64,000 nucleotides of DNA from UMGS1663 sp046964515 (GCA_046964515.1 JBKUYM010000006.1:40227-104226); one strand, 5' to 3'. Shown: positions 53,661 to 62,395, counted from the stretch's first letter. Made by a program: numbers and translations. Notes: a model not told the origin generated them from the sequence alone.

Positions 53661-53712
53661 TTTATACCCTATCTTACAGTTGTTTTCTATTAGTCTGACT
53701 GGTCAATTTTAT
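53661..53712 (-). promoter_or_regulatory. fabF promoter with fatty-acid operator box (copy 3)
   Basis: Minus strand: TTGACCAGTCA, two bases, CTAATAG, overlapping -35 TAGAAA (53684-53689), 17 bases, -10 TATAAA (53661-53666). Confidence 0.8.
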
Positions 53713-53737
53713 TAGACTTCAAGTACAAAAAAATCTT

Positions 53738-53778
53738 ACAGCACCAATAAATTACTTGGTAATGTAAGATTTGTATTT
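53738..53778 (-). terminator. Terminator of prepilin-like gene 53813-54532
   Basis: AAATCTTACA / TGTAAGATTT stem with a long loop and T-rich tail. Confidence 0.65.
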
Positions 53779-53812
53779 CTATATAAAACATGTTTAACGT
53801 AATTAATCCTAT

Positions 53813-54532
53813 TTAATAATAATATAAAATCATCGTACCGCTTCCTGAAAAACCTACATCTTGACTAGAATACTTGATAGAAACTATATTTCCAGAAATA
53901 CTAAGTTGAAAAGAAGTTGCCTTTACGGTATATGGCTCAGACCATGACGTAATAGATGCTGTTACTAAGGAACCGTTTGAAACATAATTATCTAAATTAT
54001 AACTACTCGTTGTATTAATACCTATACTAAAGTTTAAAGAATATTGTTTTAAAGTTTGTTCTTGCTTTGCATCATTAATATCCTTTCCATTTCCTGTAAT
54101 CTTCTGTCCATTTACCCATGCCGTCTTTCCTTCTGAAATATTATCTGCTGTCGCTGTTGCATCTTTAGTTCTTTCTTGTACTATCTTTCCTATATTGTTT
54201 GCCATTATCTCTGCACTATCGGTTTCTTGTGTAGCTACACCTTCATTACTAATTGCTGTTGCTATTACTTTCTTAAAATTTAACAACTTATCAACTGCAT
54301 CTCCATCTATATCCCCTGCGTTTCCTCCAATGTAATTTAATTGGCTATATAATTGGTTTAATTGCTTGGCTTCTTCTTCCTGTGCTAACAGGGTATTTTC
54401 CTTTGCCTGCTGTGCCTTTGTGATAATTCCGGTATCTCCTACTAATGTATTGATACTAATCCCTGCTAAGATAATTAATATAATAATCGTTACCACTAAA
54501 CTGACTAATGTAATTCCAGATTCTTTTTTCAT
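53813..54532 (-). CDS. Prepilin-like protein with short unique tail
   Basis: 239 aa. N-terminal 150 residues practically identical to those of 39431-40276 (prepilin start MKKESG, shared middle, SEGKTAWVNGQKITG), then a different 75-residue end (KQEQTLKQYSLNFSIGIN...YSSQDVGFSGSGTMILYYY) that looks like a small beta sandwich. The upstream 571-bp repeat makes the promoter the same too. A clear case of one head on two tails. Confidence 0.82.
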   Translation of the reverse strand: MKKESGITLVSLVVTIIILIILAGISINTLVGDTGIITKAQQAKENTLLAQEEEAKQLNQLYSQLNYIGGNAGDIDGDAVDKLLNFKKVIATAISNEGVATQETDSAEIMANNIGKIVQERTKDATATADNISEGKTAWVNGQKITGNGKDINDAKQEQTLKQYSLNFSIGINTTSSYNLDNYVSNGSLVTASITSWSEPYTVKATSFQLSISGNIVSIKYSSQDVGFSGSGTMILYYY

Positions 54533-54693
54533 TTTCTTTCTCCTTTTTCTTATGTATTTTATCCTATATTTTTATTTTATATTACCTTTCGGTTAATGTC
54601 AATCTTCTTTCTTGTCTTTTATTTTCCTTTTTATACCTAATTTCTTCAATTCTTTTTATGTTATCTTTAATATACAAAAAAAGAAACTAGTTT
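54123..54693. repeat. 571-bp perfect repeat, copy B
   Basis: Identical by eye to 39867-40437. Divergence begins abruptly at the tail-coding side and just inside the next terminator on the other side. Confidence 0.85.
54574..54602 (-). promoter_or_regulatory. Prepilin cassette promoter
   Basis: TTGACA, 17 bases containing AACCGAAAGGTAA, TAAAAT on the minus strand; within repeat copy B. Confidence 0.8.
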
Positions 54694-54735
54694 TTCTCTA
54701 AACTAATTTCTTTTCCTAGGTTTGTTTCTAAAATA

Positions 54736-56457
54736 TTAAGACATGACTAATACTGTTCGAAAACCATTAACGTAATTACTATCACCAGCCGTATGATAAA
54801 AATAGAAAAGACCAGCATCTGAACTATTCCAGAAATGACCTCCACGAATAGGAAACGGTTCACGTAAGCCTGGATAATATGAATAGTCGCCAAACCAACT
54901 TGTACTTCCTGTTCCTGCTGTCGAAGTTTCTCGGATACCATCACCATAGATTAAAGCGTTTTTTCTATAGCTATTGGTGCTTGCTGTATTTAAATTTGTA
55001 TCATTATTGGCTATCGTTGTATTATCTGTAGTACTATCAAATGGATAGGCTGTCGTATATTTTGTACTAATTGTTTTTAAAATATTCCCATCATAAGTAC
55101 TGCTACTGCCATAAGTCTTTAAATTGCTATTCTCATTAGCTATATAAGCTGCTGTCCTTTCCCATAATCCACCACTTAAATCGTAAATTCCATAAATAGT
55201 TCCACTGCAACTTGCTTTTGTTCCATTTAGCTGATTCCATGTATATACGCCGTCTACTGCTGTGTTAGCTGCTGTACTATTAATATTAGCAATTGTCGTT
55301 ACTTTTTCTCCAGCACTTGTAGAGCCTGTGGTACAACCAGTTACAGCATACACACTATCTACACCATTTTTTCCTGTTGTCTGCGTTCTTGCTACTCCCC
55401 CACTATTTAAGGTGATATTATTAATGGCAATATCGGTTCCATTTAATCCATATTTACTTTGACCTAAATAGGATACTGCGCCCCATTCACTATTTTTTAT
55501 TAAGTGGGAATCTGTGCTTCTTGTTAAGCCATAGATGTTTCCATTTTCTGTCATTGCTTTTGCTATACTAGTAGCATCATCATGATTAATATAATTCATA
55601 CTATACGTTGTTCCTTGGAAGGTTGGATATTTAATGGCTGTTTTCGTACTTCCATATATTCCATCCAACCAGTTACGAGCCGTTTGGGTACTATCTGTAC
55701 TGGTTCCTGCTTCTATTGCTTTTACCCATGAATTAATTTGTGAATAGCTGACACTACTTGCTTTGACGGTAGCAGAGTTATTGCCACTCGCATAACCTGC
55801 TTCAAATTTGGCTACCCAAATTCCAGTTAGCTCTTTATCCCATCCACCGTTTCTATAACTAATTGCTGTTTCATCTGTAAAGGCTGGATGTACCGTATAT
55901 CCTGTAGATGTGTCTATCTTTTCATCTACACTGTTACATCTTTTGGCTGTTTGTATCTGTCCATTTTCATCATAATAATTATCTGTTGTTCCTATTAAAA
56001 ATTTTATATCAAAGGTTTGATTATTATTTACTTTATAGGCATATCTAGGTATCCATACCCACATACTTCCATCTTCTGTTTGACTATTCGCCCACTTTTT
56101 ACTATTATAATCATACCATTCTACATCGTTCTCATTACTGTCTTGCACTTCTCCTTTGGCACTTTCACTTGGATTTGTAAACTTGATAGCTTTCATTCCT
56201 TCTGCTAATCGTGGTTTATTGACTCCCTTTTCTATTATATAAGTTTTACCAGTTGCCTCATCTATTTGTTGTTCTAAACTGGCTAATCCTCCTGATTCTT
56301 CTTTTTGCCCTTGTGCGGTTTCATTTTTCGCTCTTTGTGCTTGTGTTATAATGCCATTTTCTCCTACTAACATATTAATCGTTACACCAGCTAAAATGAT
56401 TAATACAATAATGGTAATCACCAATGCTATTAACGTAATACCTTTTTGTTTTCTCAT
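54736..56457 (-). CDS. Prepilin-like protein with SUMF1/C-type-lectin-like domain
   Basis: 573 aa. Prepilin-like start (MRKQKG, ITLIALVITIIVL), then the same SUMF1-type domain as 44468-46198: SMWVWIPRYAYKV, WVAKFEAGYASG, SEWGAVSYLGQSKYG, GIYDLSGGLWERTAAY, and near the end PIRGGHFWNSSDAGLFYFY and NGFRTVLVMS. Most of the variable end codons are of NNY type, as in targets of diversity-generating retroelements. No reverse transcriptase is visible in the window. Promoter with ACC-N4-GGT palindrome at 56514-56542; terminator at about 54677-54715 belongs to it. Confidence 0.82.
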   Translation of the reverse strand: MRKQKGITLIALVITIIVLIILAGVTINMLVGENGIITQAQRAKNETAQGQKEESGGLASLEQQIDEATGKTYIIEKGVNKPRLAEGMKAIKFTNPSESAKGEVQDSNENDVEWYDYNSKKWANSQTEDGSMWVWIPRYAYKVNNNQTFDIKFLIGTTDNYYDENGQIQTAKRCNSVDEKIDTSTGYTVHPAFTDETAISYRNGGWDKELTGIWVAKFEAGYASGNNSATVKASSVSYSQINSWVKAIEAGTSTDSTQTARNWLDGIYGSTKTAIKYPTFQGTTYSMNYINHDDATSIAKAMTENGNIYGLTRSTDSHLIKNSEWGAVSYLGQSKYGLNGTDIAINNITLNSGGVARTQTTGKNGVDSVYAVTGCTTGSTSAGEKVTTIANINSTAANTAVDGVYTWNQLNGTKASCSGTIYGIYDLSGGLWERTAAYIANENSNLKTYGSSSTYDGNILKTISTKYTTAYPFDSTTDNTTIANNDTNLNTASTNSYRKNALIYGDGIRETSTAGTGSTSWFGDYSYYPGLREPFPIRGGHFWNSSDAGLFYFYHTAGDSNYVNGFRTVLVMS

Positions 56458-56513
56458 GCTTATCTCTCCTCTTTTTTCTTATGTTTTCCATTTTTATATT
56501 TTCTTATACGATA

Positions 56514-56542
56514 ATTTTATATTACCTTTTGGTTAATGTCAA
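56514..56542 (-). promoter_or_regulatory. Prepilin cassette promoter
   Basis: TTGACA, 17 bases containing AACCAAAAGGTAA, TAAAAT on the minus strand, before the 573-aa gene. Confidence 0.8.
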
Positions 56543-56616
56543 TCTTCTTTCTTATCTTTTATTTTCCTTTTTATACCTGATTCTTTCAATTGCTTTTATG
56601 TAATCTTGTGTATAAA

Positions 56617-56648
56617 AAGAGAAGCTAAGTTAGCTTCTCTTTTTACAT
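56617..56648 (-). terminator. Terminator of prepilin-like gene 56652-57641
   Basis: AAAAAGAGAAGCTAA / TTAGCTTCTCTTTTT, 15 bp, T run. Confidence 0.9.
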
Positions 56649-56651
56649 TGT

Positions 56652-57641
56652 TTATTCAAAACTATACGTATACGAACCTGTAATACTTCCGCTTCTAATT
56701 CCTCCATAACTATCAACTACCATTTTAGTTGGAACATTGCTACTTACTGTAGCACTACTAATTTGCGAAACATCATATTGATTGTTCCCTAAATTTGTAC
56801 CATTACAATTAACAGAAGATATATTACTTAAATTACTAATTCCTATTTTTGAGAATCCTGATACACTAATTACCGAAGATTGTGAAAATCCTACATAGGC
56901 TACGTCATATCCTCCACCTGTTGCTGTCACGCTTTGCCTTATATTCTTTATCTTGGCATTTGTTGTTTTTCTCTCTAATGTATATATATAAGAACCAGTT
57001 ACAGAACCATATCTTACCCCTCCATATTGATCAGCTACTTTCCTACTTGACACTTGTCCTGTAATGGTAACACTTGTAAGTCCAGAAATGTCATACACAT
57101 TATTACCTAAACTTACTCCATTGCAACTAATAGATGTCATATTACTTAAACTAGAAAAACTAATTGTAGAAAACCCTTCTAATTCTATGACAATAGTTTC
57201 TGTATATCCTGCATTAGCGATATCATATCCTCCACCTGTTGCTGTTACACTTTGTGCAATACTAATATTTTGGATAATAGACGGTATCTTTTCTATGTTA
57301 CTTGCCATAGTTTCTGCCGAATCTGTTGCTTGTGTTAATACCCCTTTATTTGTAATTGCCATAGCAATTATTTTTTTAAAATTATCATATTCCTCTTGTA
57401 AAGCTTCTATCTCTTGTTGCCCTCCTGAATTTGCAATATCCCCATCTATCTGTGTATATAAACTATTTAGTTTTTCCTGTTCTTCTTGCTGCGCTAGTAA
57501 TGTATTTTCCTTTGCTTGCTGTGCTTTTGTGATAATACCATTATCTCCTACCAATGTATTAATACTAATTCCTGCTAAGATAATTAAGATAATAATGGTT
57601 ATCACTAAGCTGACTAATGTAATACCTGTTTCTTTTTTCAT
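56652..57641 (-). CDS. Prepilin-like protein with tandem repeat domain
   Basis: 329 aa. Prepilin-like start (MKKETG, ITLVSLVITIIIL) and shared middle (KKIIAMAITNKGVLTQATDSAETMASNI). The C-terminal 200 residues are two tandem copies of about 95 residues: each begins QSVTATGGGYD, continues VI.L/VSGFS.I..S.LSN..S.NCNG..LGNN.YD, and ends YGG.R.GS.TGSY.Y..E. The copies are about half identical. Looks like repeated beta-rich ligand-binding units. Palindromic-spacer promoter at 57697-57725. Confidence 0.82.
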   Translation of the reverse strand: MKKETGITLVSLVITIIILIILAGISINTLVGDNGIITKAQQAKENTLLAQQEEQEKLNSLYTQIDGDIANSGGQQEIEALQEEYDNFKKIIAMAITNKGVLTQATDSAETMASNIEKIPSIIQNISIAQSVTATGGGYDIANAGYTETIVIELEGFSTISFSSLSNMTSISCNGVSLGNNVYDISGLTSVTITGQVSSRKVADQYGGVRYGSVTGSYIYTLERKTTNAKIKNIRQSVTATGGGYDVAYVGFSQSSVISVSGFSKIGISNLSNISSVNCNGTNLGNNQYDVSQISSATVSSNVPTKMVVDSYGGIRSGSITGSYTYSFE

Positions 57642-57696
57642 TTTTCATCCCTCTTTTTCTTATGTTTTCCTATTTTCTCCTAATTTAATCATTTTA

Positions 57697-57725
57697 ATTT
57701 TATATTACCAATTGGTTGCTGTCAA
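57697..57725 (-). promoter_or_regulatory. Prepilin cassette promoter
   Basis: TTGACA, 17 bases containing AACCAATTGGTAA, TAAAAT on the minus strand. Confidence 0.8.
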
Positions 57726-57950
57726 TATACTTTTCTTTTTTTATTTTCTCTTTTATTCATTTTCTTTTCAATTGATTTTATGTATCCTTTTAAATACTAA
57801 GTAAAAAAATCTAGTTAAGTTCTAACTAGATTTTTTTATATGTTTTACCATTAATTTCATTTTTAAAACATTCTATTGTCTATTTACATTTTATGGTAAT
57901 TATTGTATAATTTTTTTGCTTATCTATACATGCAGAAGGGAAGTGTATTA

Positions 57951-58142
57951 ATGATAAAATTCGTAGAAGTAGTATCAGAAGAAGAACTTTCTAAACGCAA
58001 CTATCCGGAAAGTATCTCGATTAAATTCAAAAAATATCCTGAAGATGATATCGAAGTTTTTCTTATCTCTTCCACTAAAAAGTTTGAGAACCATGGAGAA
58101 CTTGGAAATTTTCTAATGAGCCTCGGCGAATACCTCGCATGA
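57951..58142 (+). CDS. Small protein, 63 aa, unknown
   Basis: Promoter TTTACA (57883) 17 bases TATAAT (57906); GAAGGGA lies about 10 bases before the ATG. Product MIKFVEVVSEEELSKRNYPES... is acidic/basic mixed, with FKKYPEDDIEVFLISSTKKF. A strong terminator follows at 58203-58231. A related-looking leader (GGAAGTGTATTA) without a gene occurs at about 41817. Lies between a prepilin block and fabG, on the opposite strand. Not recognised. Confidence 0.6.
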   Translation: MIKFVEVVSEEELSKRNYPESISIKFKKYPEDDIEVFLISSTKKFENHGELGNFLMSLGEYLA

Positions 58143-58202
58143 TTCACTTCTTCTATAAACTATAATTATTAGTTTATCACATCTATTACGCACATCTTAT
58201 TA

Positions 58203-58231
58203 ACCCCTTTTTCGTAAGATAAAGGGGTTTT
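58203..58231 (+). terminator. Rho-independent terminator
   Basis: AACCCCTTT / AAAGGGGTT stem followed by TT, after the 63-aa gene. Confidence 0.8.
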
Positions 58232-58274
58232 GTGCTATTTATAAAAAGATAGACAACTAAAAAGTTGCTTATCT

Positions 58275-59015
58275 CTACATAACCATTCCACCATCTATAT
58301 TGATTACTTGCCCTGTTATATAAGAACTTTGCTCTGAACCTAAGAAATAGATAACATTAGCTACTTCTGTTGCTGTTCCCATTCTTTTTAATGGTATTTG
58401 CTCTTGAATGGTTTCCTTTACACTATCTGATAGGACTTCTGTCATATCTGTTTGTATAAATCCAGGTGCTACTGCATTTACACGAATATTTCTAGAAGCT
58501 ACTTCCTTTGCTAGACTTTTTGTAAAGCCTATAATTCCTGCTTTAGATGCTGCATAATTACATTGCCCTGCATTTCCTGTTACCCCTACTACAGAAGATA
58601 AATTAATGATATTCCCTGTCTTTTTCTTAATCATATAAGGGATAACTGCTTTTGTTACATTAAAGGTTCCTTTTAAATTTACTTCTATCACTTGGTCAAA
58701 TTCTTCTTCTTTCATTCTCATTAAAAGTCCATCTTTAGTAATACCTGCATTATTAATTAATACATCTATATGTCCAAATTTTTCTATAGCTTGTTTTATC
58801 ATATTTTCTGAATCTTCATAAGACGTTACATTGGTTTTGATTAATAAAATTTCCACATTTTTCTCTCTAAATTCTGCTTTAATGGCTTCTACATCTGTTT
58901 TATCAGAAACATAATTAATAACAATATTGTATCCTTCTTGTGCAAATTTTAAAGCTATTTGCTTTCCTATTCCTCTAGATCCTCCTGTTATTAAAGCTAC
59001 TTTTTTTTCTTCCAT
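58275..59015 (-). CDS. fabG: 3-oxoacyl-ACP reductase
   Basis: 246 aa short-chain dehydrogenase. Cofactor site TGGSRGIGKQIA at residues 10-21, catalytic Ser-Tyr-Lys in NLSSVVGVTG and YAASKAGIIGFTKSLA, and the C-terminal ITGQVINIDGGMVM. Reduces 3-oxoacyl-ACP with NADPH. Last gene of the fabH-fabD-fabG block, 7 bases after fabD. Confidence 0.97.
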   Translation of the reverse strand: MEEKKVALITGGSRGIGKQIALKFAQEGYNIVINYVSDKTDVEAIKAEFREKNVEILLIKTNVTSYEDSENMIKQAIEKFGHIDVLINNAGITKDGLLMRMKEEEFDQVIEVNLKGTFNVTKAVIPYMIKKKTGNIINLSSVVGVTGNAGQCNYAASKAGIIGFTKSLAKEVASRNIRVNAVAPGFIQTDMTEVLSDSVKETIQEQIPLKRMGTATEVANVIYFLGSEQSSYITGQVINIDGGMVM

Positions 59016-59022
59016 ATTTATT

Positions 59023-60021
59023 CTATTCTCCTTTTCTATTTTTCAAACTATCGATTGTCTTTTCTAAACTGTCTATATCATATATCTGGTAGGTGTTTAC
59101 CTCTTTATTTTCTTTTTTTACAAAACCAGTTAATGCTTTACCTGGTCCTATCTCTATAAAAGTATCAATTCCCTCTTCTAACATTTTCTGAATGGCTTTA
59201 TCAAATCTTACAGGACTGATAATATGCTTTGCTAAAATATCAGCCATATCTTCCTTTTCATGATAGAAAGTACCGTCTATATTCTTAATTACTTTTTTAC
59301 TGCTACTTAAAAATTTTACCTTTTCTAACTCTCTTTTATATAACTGTGCTGCTTTTTCTAGTTTTTTTGTATGAAATGGTCCGCTAGTATTTAATTCTAC
59401 TTGTCTTTTAGCACCTATAGATGCTAACCTTTCTTGTGCTTTCTTTACTGCTTCTATATTCCCTGAAATAACCGTTTGTCCTGTATAATTATAATTAGCA
59501 GGTGCTACAAATAAGCCTTCTTCTTGTATTTGTTTACATACCTGTTCTATTTGATTACTTTCTAATCCCATTACTGCTACCATTGCATAAGACTCATCTG
59601 GCACTTCATGTTGCATATAATAGCCTCTTTGTTTTAACAATTGTATTCCTTCTTCAAAAGAAAGATATTCCCCATGAATTAGTGCCGGATACTCTCCTAA
59701 ACTAAGTCCTGCTAAAATATCAGCTTCTATCTGCTCTTTTTTACAAATTTCTAATATTGCTAAACTCATAGTGGCAATTGCTAATTGTGTATTTTCTGTT
59801 TGATCTAAATCAAAACCTGTTTCCTGCATCTGTGTATCTACATACATGTTTCCATTATAGGCTTCTTTTCTTCCTTCAAAACATAGCTTAGCTATATCAA
59901 TTTGAGAAATTTCTGATACTTTTTGATAGATATTTCGAACTTCTTCATAATTTTCATATAAGTCTTTTCCCATTCCTATTTTTTGTGCACCCTGTCCAGG
60001 AAATAAAAATGCTATTTTCAT
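59023..60021 (-). CDS. fabD: Malonyl-CoA:ACP transacylase
   Basis: 332 aa. FLFPGQGAQKIGMGKDL at the start, catalytic Ser in GLSLGEYPAL (about residue 98), catalytic His in FHTKKLEKA, and EIGPGKALTGFVKK at the end. Charges ACP with malonate. Has a slightly longer middle than E. coli FabD (about 309 aa), with an NMYVDTQMQETGF insert. It lies between fabH and fabG as in other clostridia. Confidence 0.96.
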   Translation of the reverse strand: MKIAFLFPGQGAQKIGMGKDLYENYEEVRNIYQKVSEISQIDIAKLCFEGRKEAYNGNMYVDTQMQETGFDLDQTENTQLAIATMSLAILEICKKEQIEADILAGLSLGEYPALIHGEYLSFEEGIQLLKQRGYYMQHEVPDESYAMVAVMGLESNQIEQVCKQIQEEGLFVAPANYNYTGQTVISGNIEAVKKAQERLASIGAKRQVELNTSGPFHTKKLEKAAQLYKRELEKVKFLSSSKKVIKNIDGTFYHEKEDMADILAKHIISPVRFDKAIQKMLEEGIDTFIEIGPGKALTGFVKKENKEVNTYQIYDIDSLEKTIDSLKNRKGE

Positions 60022-60036
60022 CTATATACGCTCCTT

Positions 60037-60966
60037 TTAAATTTCTAATAAAATACTACCTGTATTTAATCCTCCACCATATCCTAACAAGATAACCTTA
60101 TCTCCTTTATGAAGCAATTGTTTATCTAGCATTTCGTCTAAAGCAATGGGAATGCTAGCACAAAATGTATTTCCTACTGTTTCTATATTACTATACATTT
60201 TTTCTTCTGCAATAGATAAGCGATTTTGTATAGATTTTAATATCTTTAAATTGGATTGATGCGGAATTATATATTTTATCTGTTCCAATGATTGTTTTGA
60301 TTTTTCTAGCAACTGTTCCACATTTTTTACAGTTTCTGTTACAGCATATTTATAAATGGCTTTGCCGTCCATATATAAGGGACTGTTTGCTGTATAAGTT
60401 AAAATATCAGAATGTGTTCCATCACTTTGTAAATAGCTTTCATATCGTTTTTCTTCTCCTATCGCTTTTATAATTGTTGCTCCTGCACCATCCGATAATA
60501 CAATGGCTGTTCCTATATCCTTTTTATCAATTACCTGTGATAAAATATCTACACCAATTATAAGTGCTATTTTTACTTTTCCTAAGGCTATGTAGTTTCT
60601 TGCAATATCAAAAGCATTAATATAGCCACTACATCCTGCTAAAACATCTAAGCACATAGTTTGTTTGATGCCTAGTTGTTTCTGTACTAAATAAGAAATT
60701 CCTGGCATTAGTTGTTTGGTAGTCGTCGTTGCTACTATAATCAAATCAATTTCTTCTATTGGTATATTTGCTTTTTCTATAGCTTTTTGAGCAGCTTTGG
60801 TAGCCATTGTGCACATCGTTTCATCTTTCACAAAATATCTAGTACGAATACCAGTTCTTTGTATAAGATATTCTTCTGTTACATTTAAGGCTTTTGCAAA
60901 TGCTACATTTTCCATTTTTACTTTTGGTAGATAACTCCCTGTAGAAAGTATTGTTACACTTTTCAT
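60037..60966 (-). CDS. fabH: 3-oxoacyl-ACP synthase III
   Basis: 309 aa from MKSVTILSTGSYLPKVKM at 60966; the AAAGAGG site is 5 bases upstream of that ATG, while an earlier ATG at 60987 has none. Catalytic Cys in LAGCSGYINAFDIA, His in IPHQSNLKIL, Asn in GNTFCASIPIAL. Starts the fatty-acid chain from acyl-CoA and malonyl-ACP. First gene of the fabH-fabD-fabG block, behind operator copy 4. An acpP gene, usual next to fabH in clostridia, is not seen. Confidence 0.95.
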   Translation of the reverse strand: MKSVTILSTGSYLPKVKMENVAFAKALNVTEEYLIQRTGIRTRYFVKDETMCTMATKAAQKAIEKANIPIEEIDLIIVATTTTKQLMPGISYLVQKQLGIKQTMCLDVLAGCSGYINAFDIARNYIALGKVKIALIIGVDILSQVIDKKDIGTAIVLSDGAGATIIKAIGEEKRYESYLQSDGTHSDILTYTANSPLYMDGKAIYKYAVTETVKNVEQLLEKSKQSLEQIKYIIPHQSNLKILKSIQNRLSIAEEKMYSNIETVGNTFCASIPIALDEMLDKQLLHKGDKVILLGYGGGLNTGSILLEI

Positions 60967-60995
60967 AGATACCTCTTTACTTTTCATTCTCTTTT

Positions 60996-61047
60996 TTTAT
61001 ACCTTAGTTTTTTTATTTTTACTATTAGGCTGACTGGTCGATTTTAT
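60996..61047 (-). promoter_or_regulatory. fabH promoter with fatty-acid operator box (copy 4)
   Basis: Minus strand: TCGACCAGTCA, two bases, CTAATAG, overlapping -35 TAGTAA (61019-61024), 17 bases, -10 TATAAA (60996-61001). Confidence 0.8.
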
Positions 61048-61067
61048 ATTTTATAGCAGAAACAAAA

Positions 61068-61106
61068 AAAACATTATCACACTCAAAATTCATTGGTATG
61101 ATAATG
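61068..61106 (-). terminator. Terminator of prepilin-like gene 61142-62242
   Basis: CATTATCA / TGATAATG stem with an AAAA/TTT context downstream of the 366-aa gene. Confidence 0.6.
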
Positions 61107-61141
61107 CGTATTTCATTTTTATATTTATATCATCTTAAAAA

Positions 61142-62242
61142 TTACTCATTAATACTAAATACAAAATAACTAAAATTCTTCCCTGTAATCGTTATACTAG
61201 AACCACTAGCTTTTCCATAATGTACATTACACATATTTCCGTCTTTTAAAGAAGTATAAGAAGTTAATCCTGTTACAGAGCTATTCTCTCCATAATTATT
61301 TTTACCTACCACTATTAGATATTCCTTTCCAGGGGTTGTTTTTATGGTTGCCGATGAGTTAGTTGTTGGTGATGGCCAGTTTATATAACTATTTGCTAAC
61401 TTAAGTCCACTTACATTTGTTTGTCCTGTGTTATATCCATCATTATATCCTGCTTCATATCCTTGATTATTTCCTGTTATTTTATTTCCATTTACCCAAG
61501 CAGTATAGCCTTTTAATATTTTAGAAGCATCTGCTGTTGCCTGTGTTTGACTAGCTAAACTATTGGCTGTTATTTTACCCGAACCATTATGATAACCTGC
61601 TGGTATGGTATAACTTTGTCCACAATTTAAACTACTGTTTACCGCTCCTCGATTGACCATGGTTCCTGTTAACAATTTTCCTCCACTATACGCTTTATAG
61701 CCACTTAATATTTTATCAGCTGTGGCATTGGTTTGTGATAATAAGGAGTTTAAACTATTTAATTGGTTTTGTAACTCTTGGATTTTAGCTTCTTTTTCAC
61801 TCACTTGTTTTTTTAGTTCTGTTATTTCTATATTCTTTTCTGCTATTTGTGCTTTTAAATCTTGTAGCTCTTTTTGTAAACTAGCGATTTGTGCTGTTAA
61901 TGTTTCTATCTGTTGTTTTAATTCTGTATTTTCTGTCTGTAAACTGGCTATCTGCTTTTGTAATTCTTCTACCTGTTTTTGTAACAAAGAAATAATTTCA
62001 TCTTTTTTGCTACTTTCCTCATCCTCCGTTAGTTCTCCCCCTGTTTCTAATTCATAGTATAATTGATTTAGTTGCATGGCTTCTGCTTCTCCTGCTAAGG
62101 TGATATTTTGTTTAGCTTGTTTGGCTTTAGTGATAATGCCATTATCCCCCATTAAAGTATTTATACTAATTCCTGCCAAAATGATTAATATGATAACTGT
62201 TACCACTAATGCTACTAGAGTAATTCCACTTTCTTGCTTCAT
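61142..62242 (-). CDS. Prepilin-like protein with long coiled coil and unknown tail
   Basis: 366 aa. Prepilin-like start (MKQESG, ITLVALVVTVIIL), coiled coil at about residues 78-165 (KEAKIQELQNQLNSLNSLL at its end), KILSGYKAYSGGKLLTGT, GYHNGSGKI and one KGYTAWVNGNKITGN module, a GYEAGYNDGY turn and a unique 80-residue end (GLKLANSYINWPSPTTNSSATIKTTPGKEYLIVVG...). Close kin of 41951-43039 and of the partial gene at the window edge. No TTGACA/palindrome promoter. Confidence 0.82.
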   Translation of the reverse strand: MKQESGITLVALVVTVIILIILAGISINTLMGDNGIITKAKQAKQNITLAGEAEAMQLNQLYYELETGGELTEDEESSKKDEIISLLQKQVEELQKQIASLQTENTELKQQIETLTAQIASLQKELQDLKAQIAEKNIEITELKKQVSEKEAKIQELQNQLNSLNSLLSQTNATADKILSGYKAYSGGKLLTGTMVNRGAVNSSLNCGQSYTIPAGYHNGSGKITANSLASQTQATADASKILKGYTAWVNGNKITGNNQGYEAGYNDGYNTGQTNVSGLKLANSYINWPSPTTNSSATIKTTPGKEYLIVVGKNNYGENSSVTGLTSYTSLKDGNMCNVHYGKASGSSITITGKNFSYFVFSINE

Positions 62243-62395
62243 TTCTTCCTCTTTTCCTATGTTATTTACTTTTTTATATTTTCTCTTTTATTCTTTTTCT
62301 TTTCAATTTATTTTATGTAGTCTTTTGAATATTAACTCATACTACGTCTGTACATAAAAAAGAAACTAGTATATTTACTAGTTCTTCATTGTTAC

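Noticed and set aside
44468..56457. Functional formylglycine-generating enzyme
   Set aside because: The chains begin with a prepilin-like anchor, lack an evident catalytic Cys pair and have no sulfatase nearby; a lectin-like binding role is more likely.
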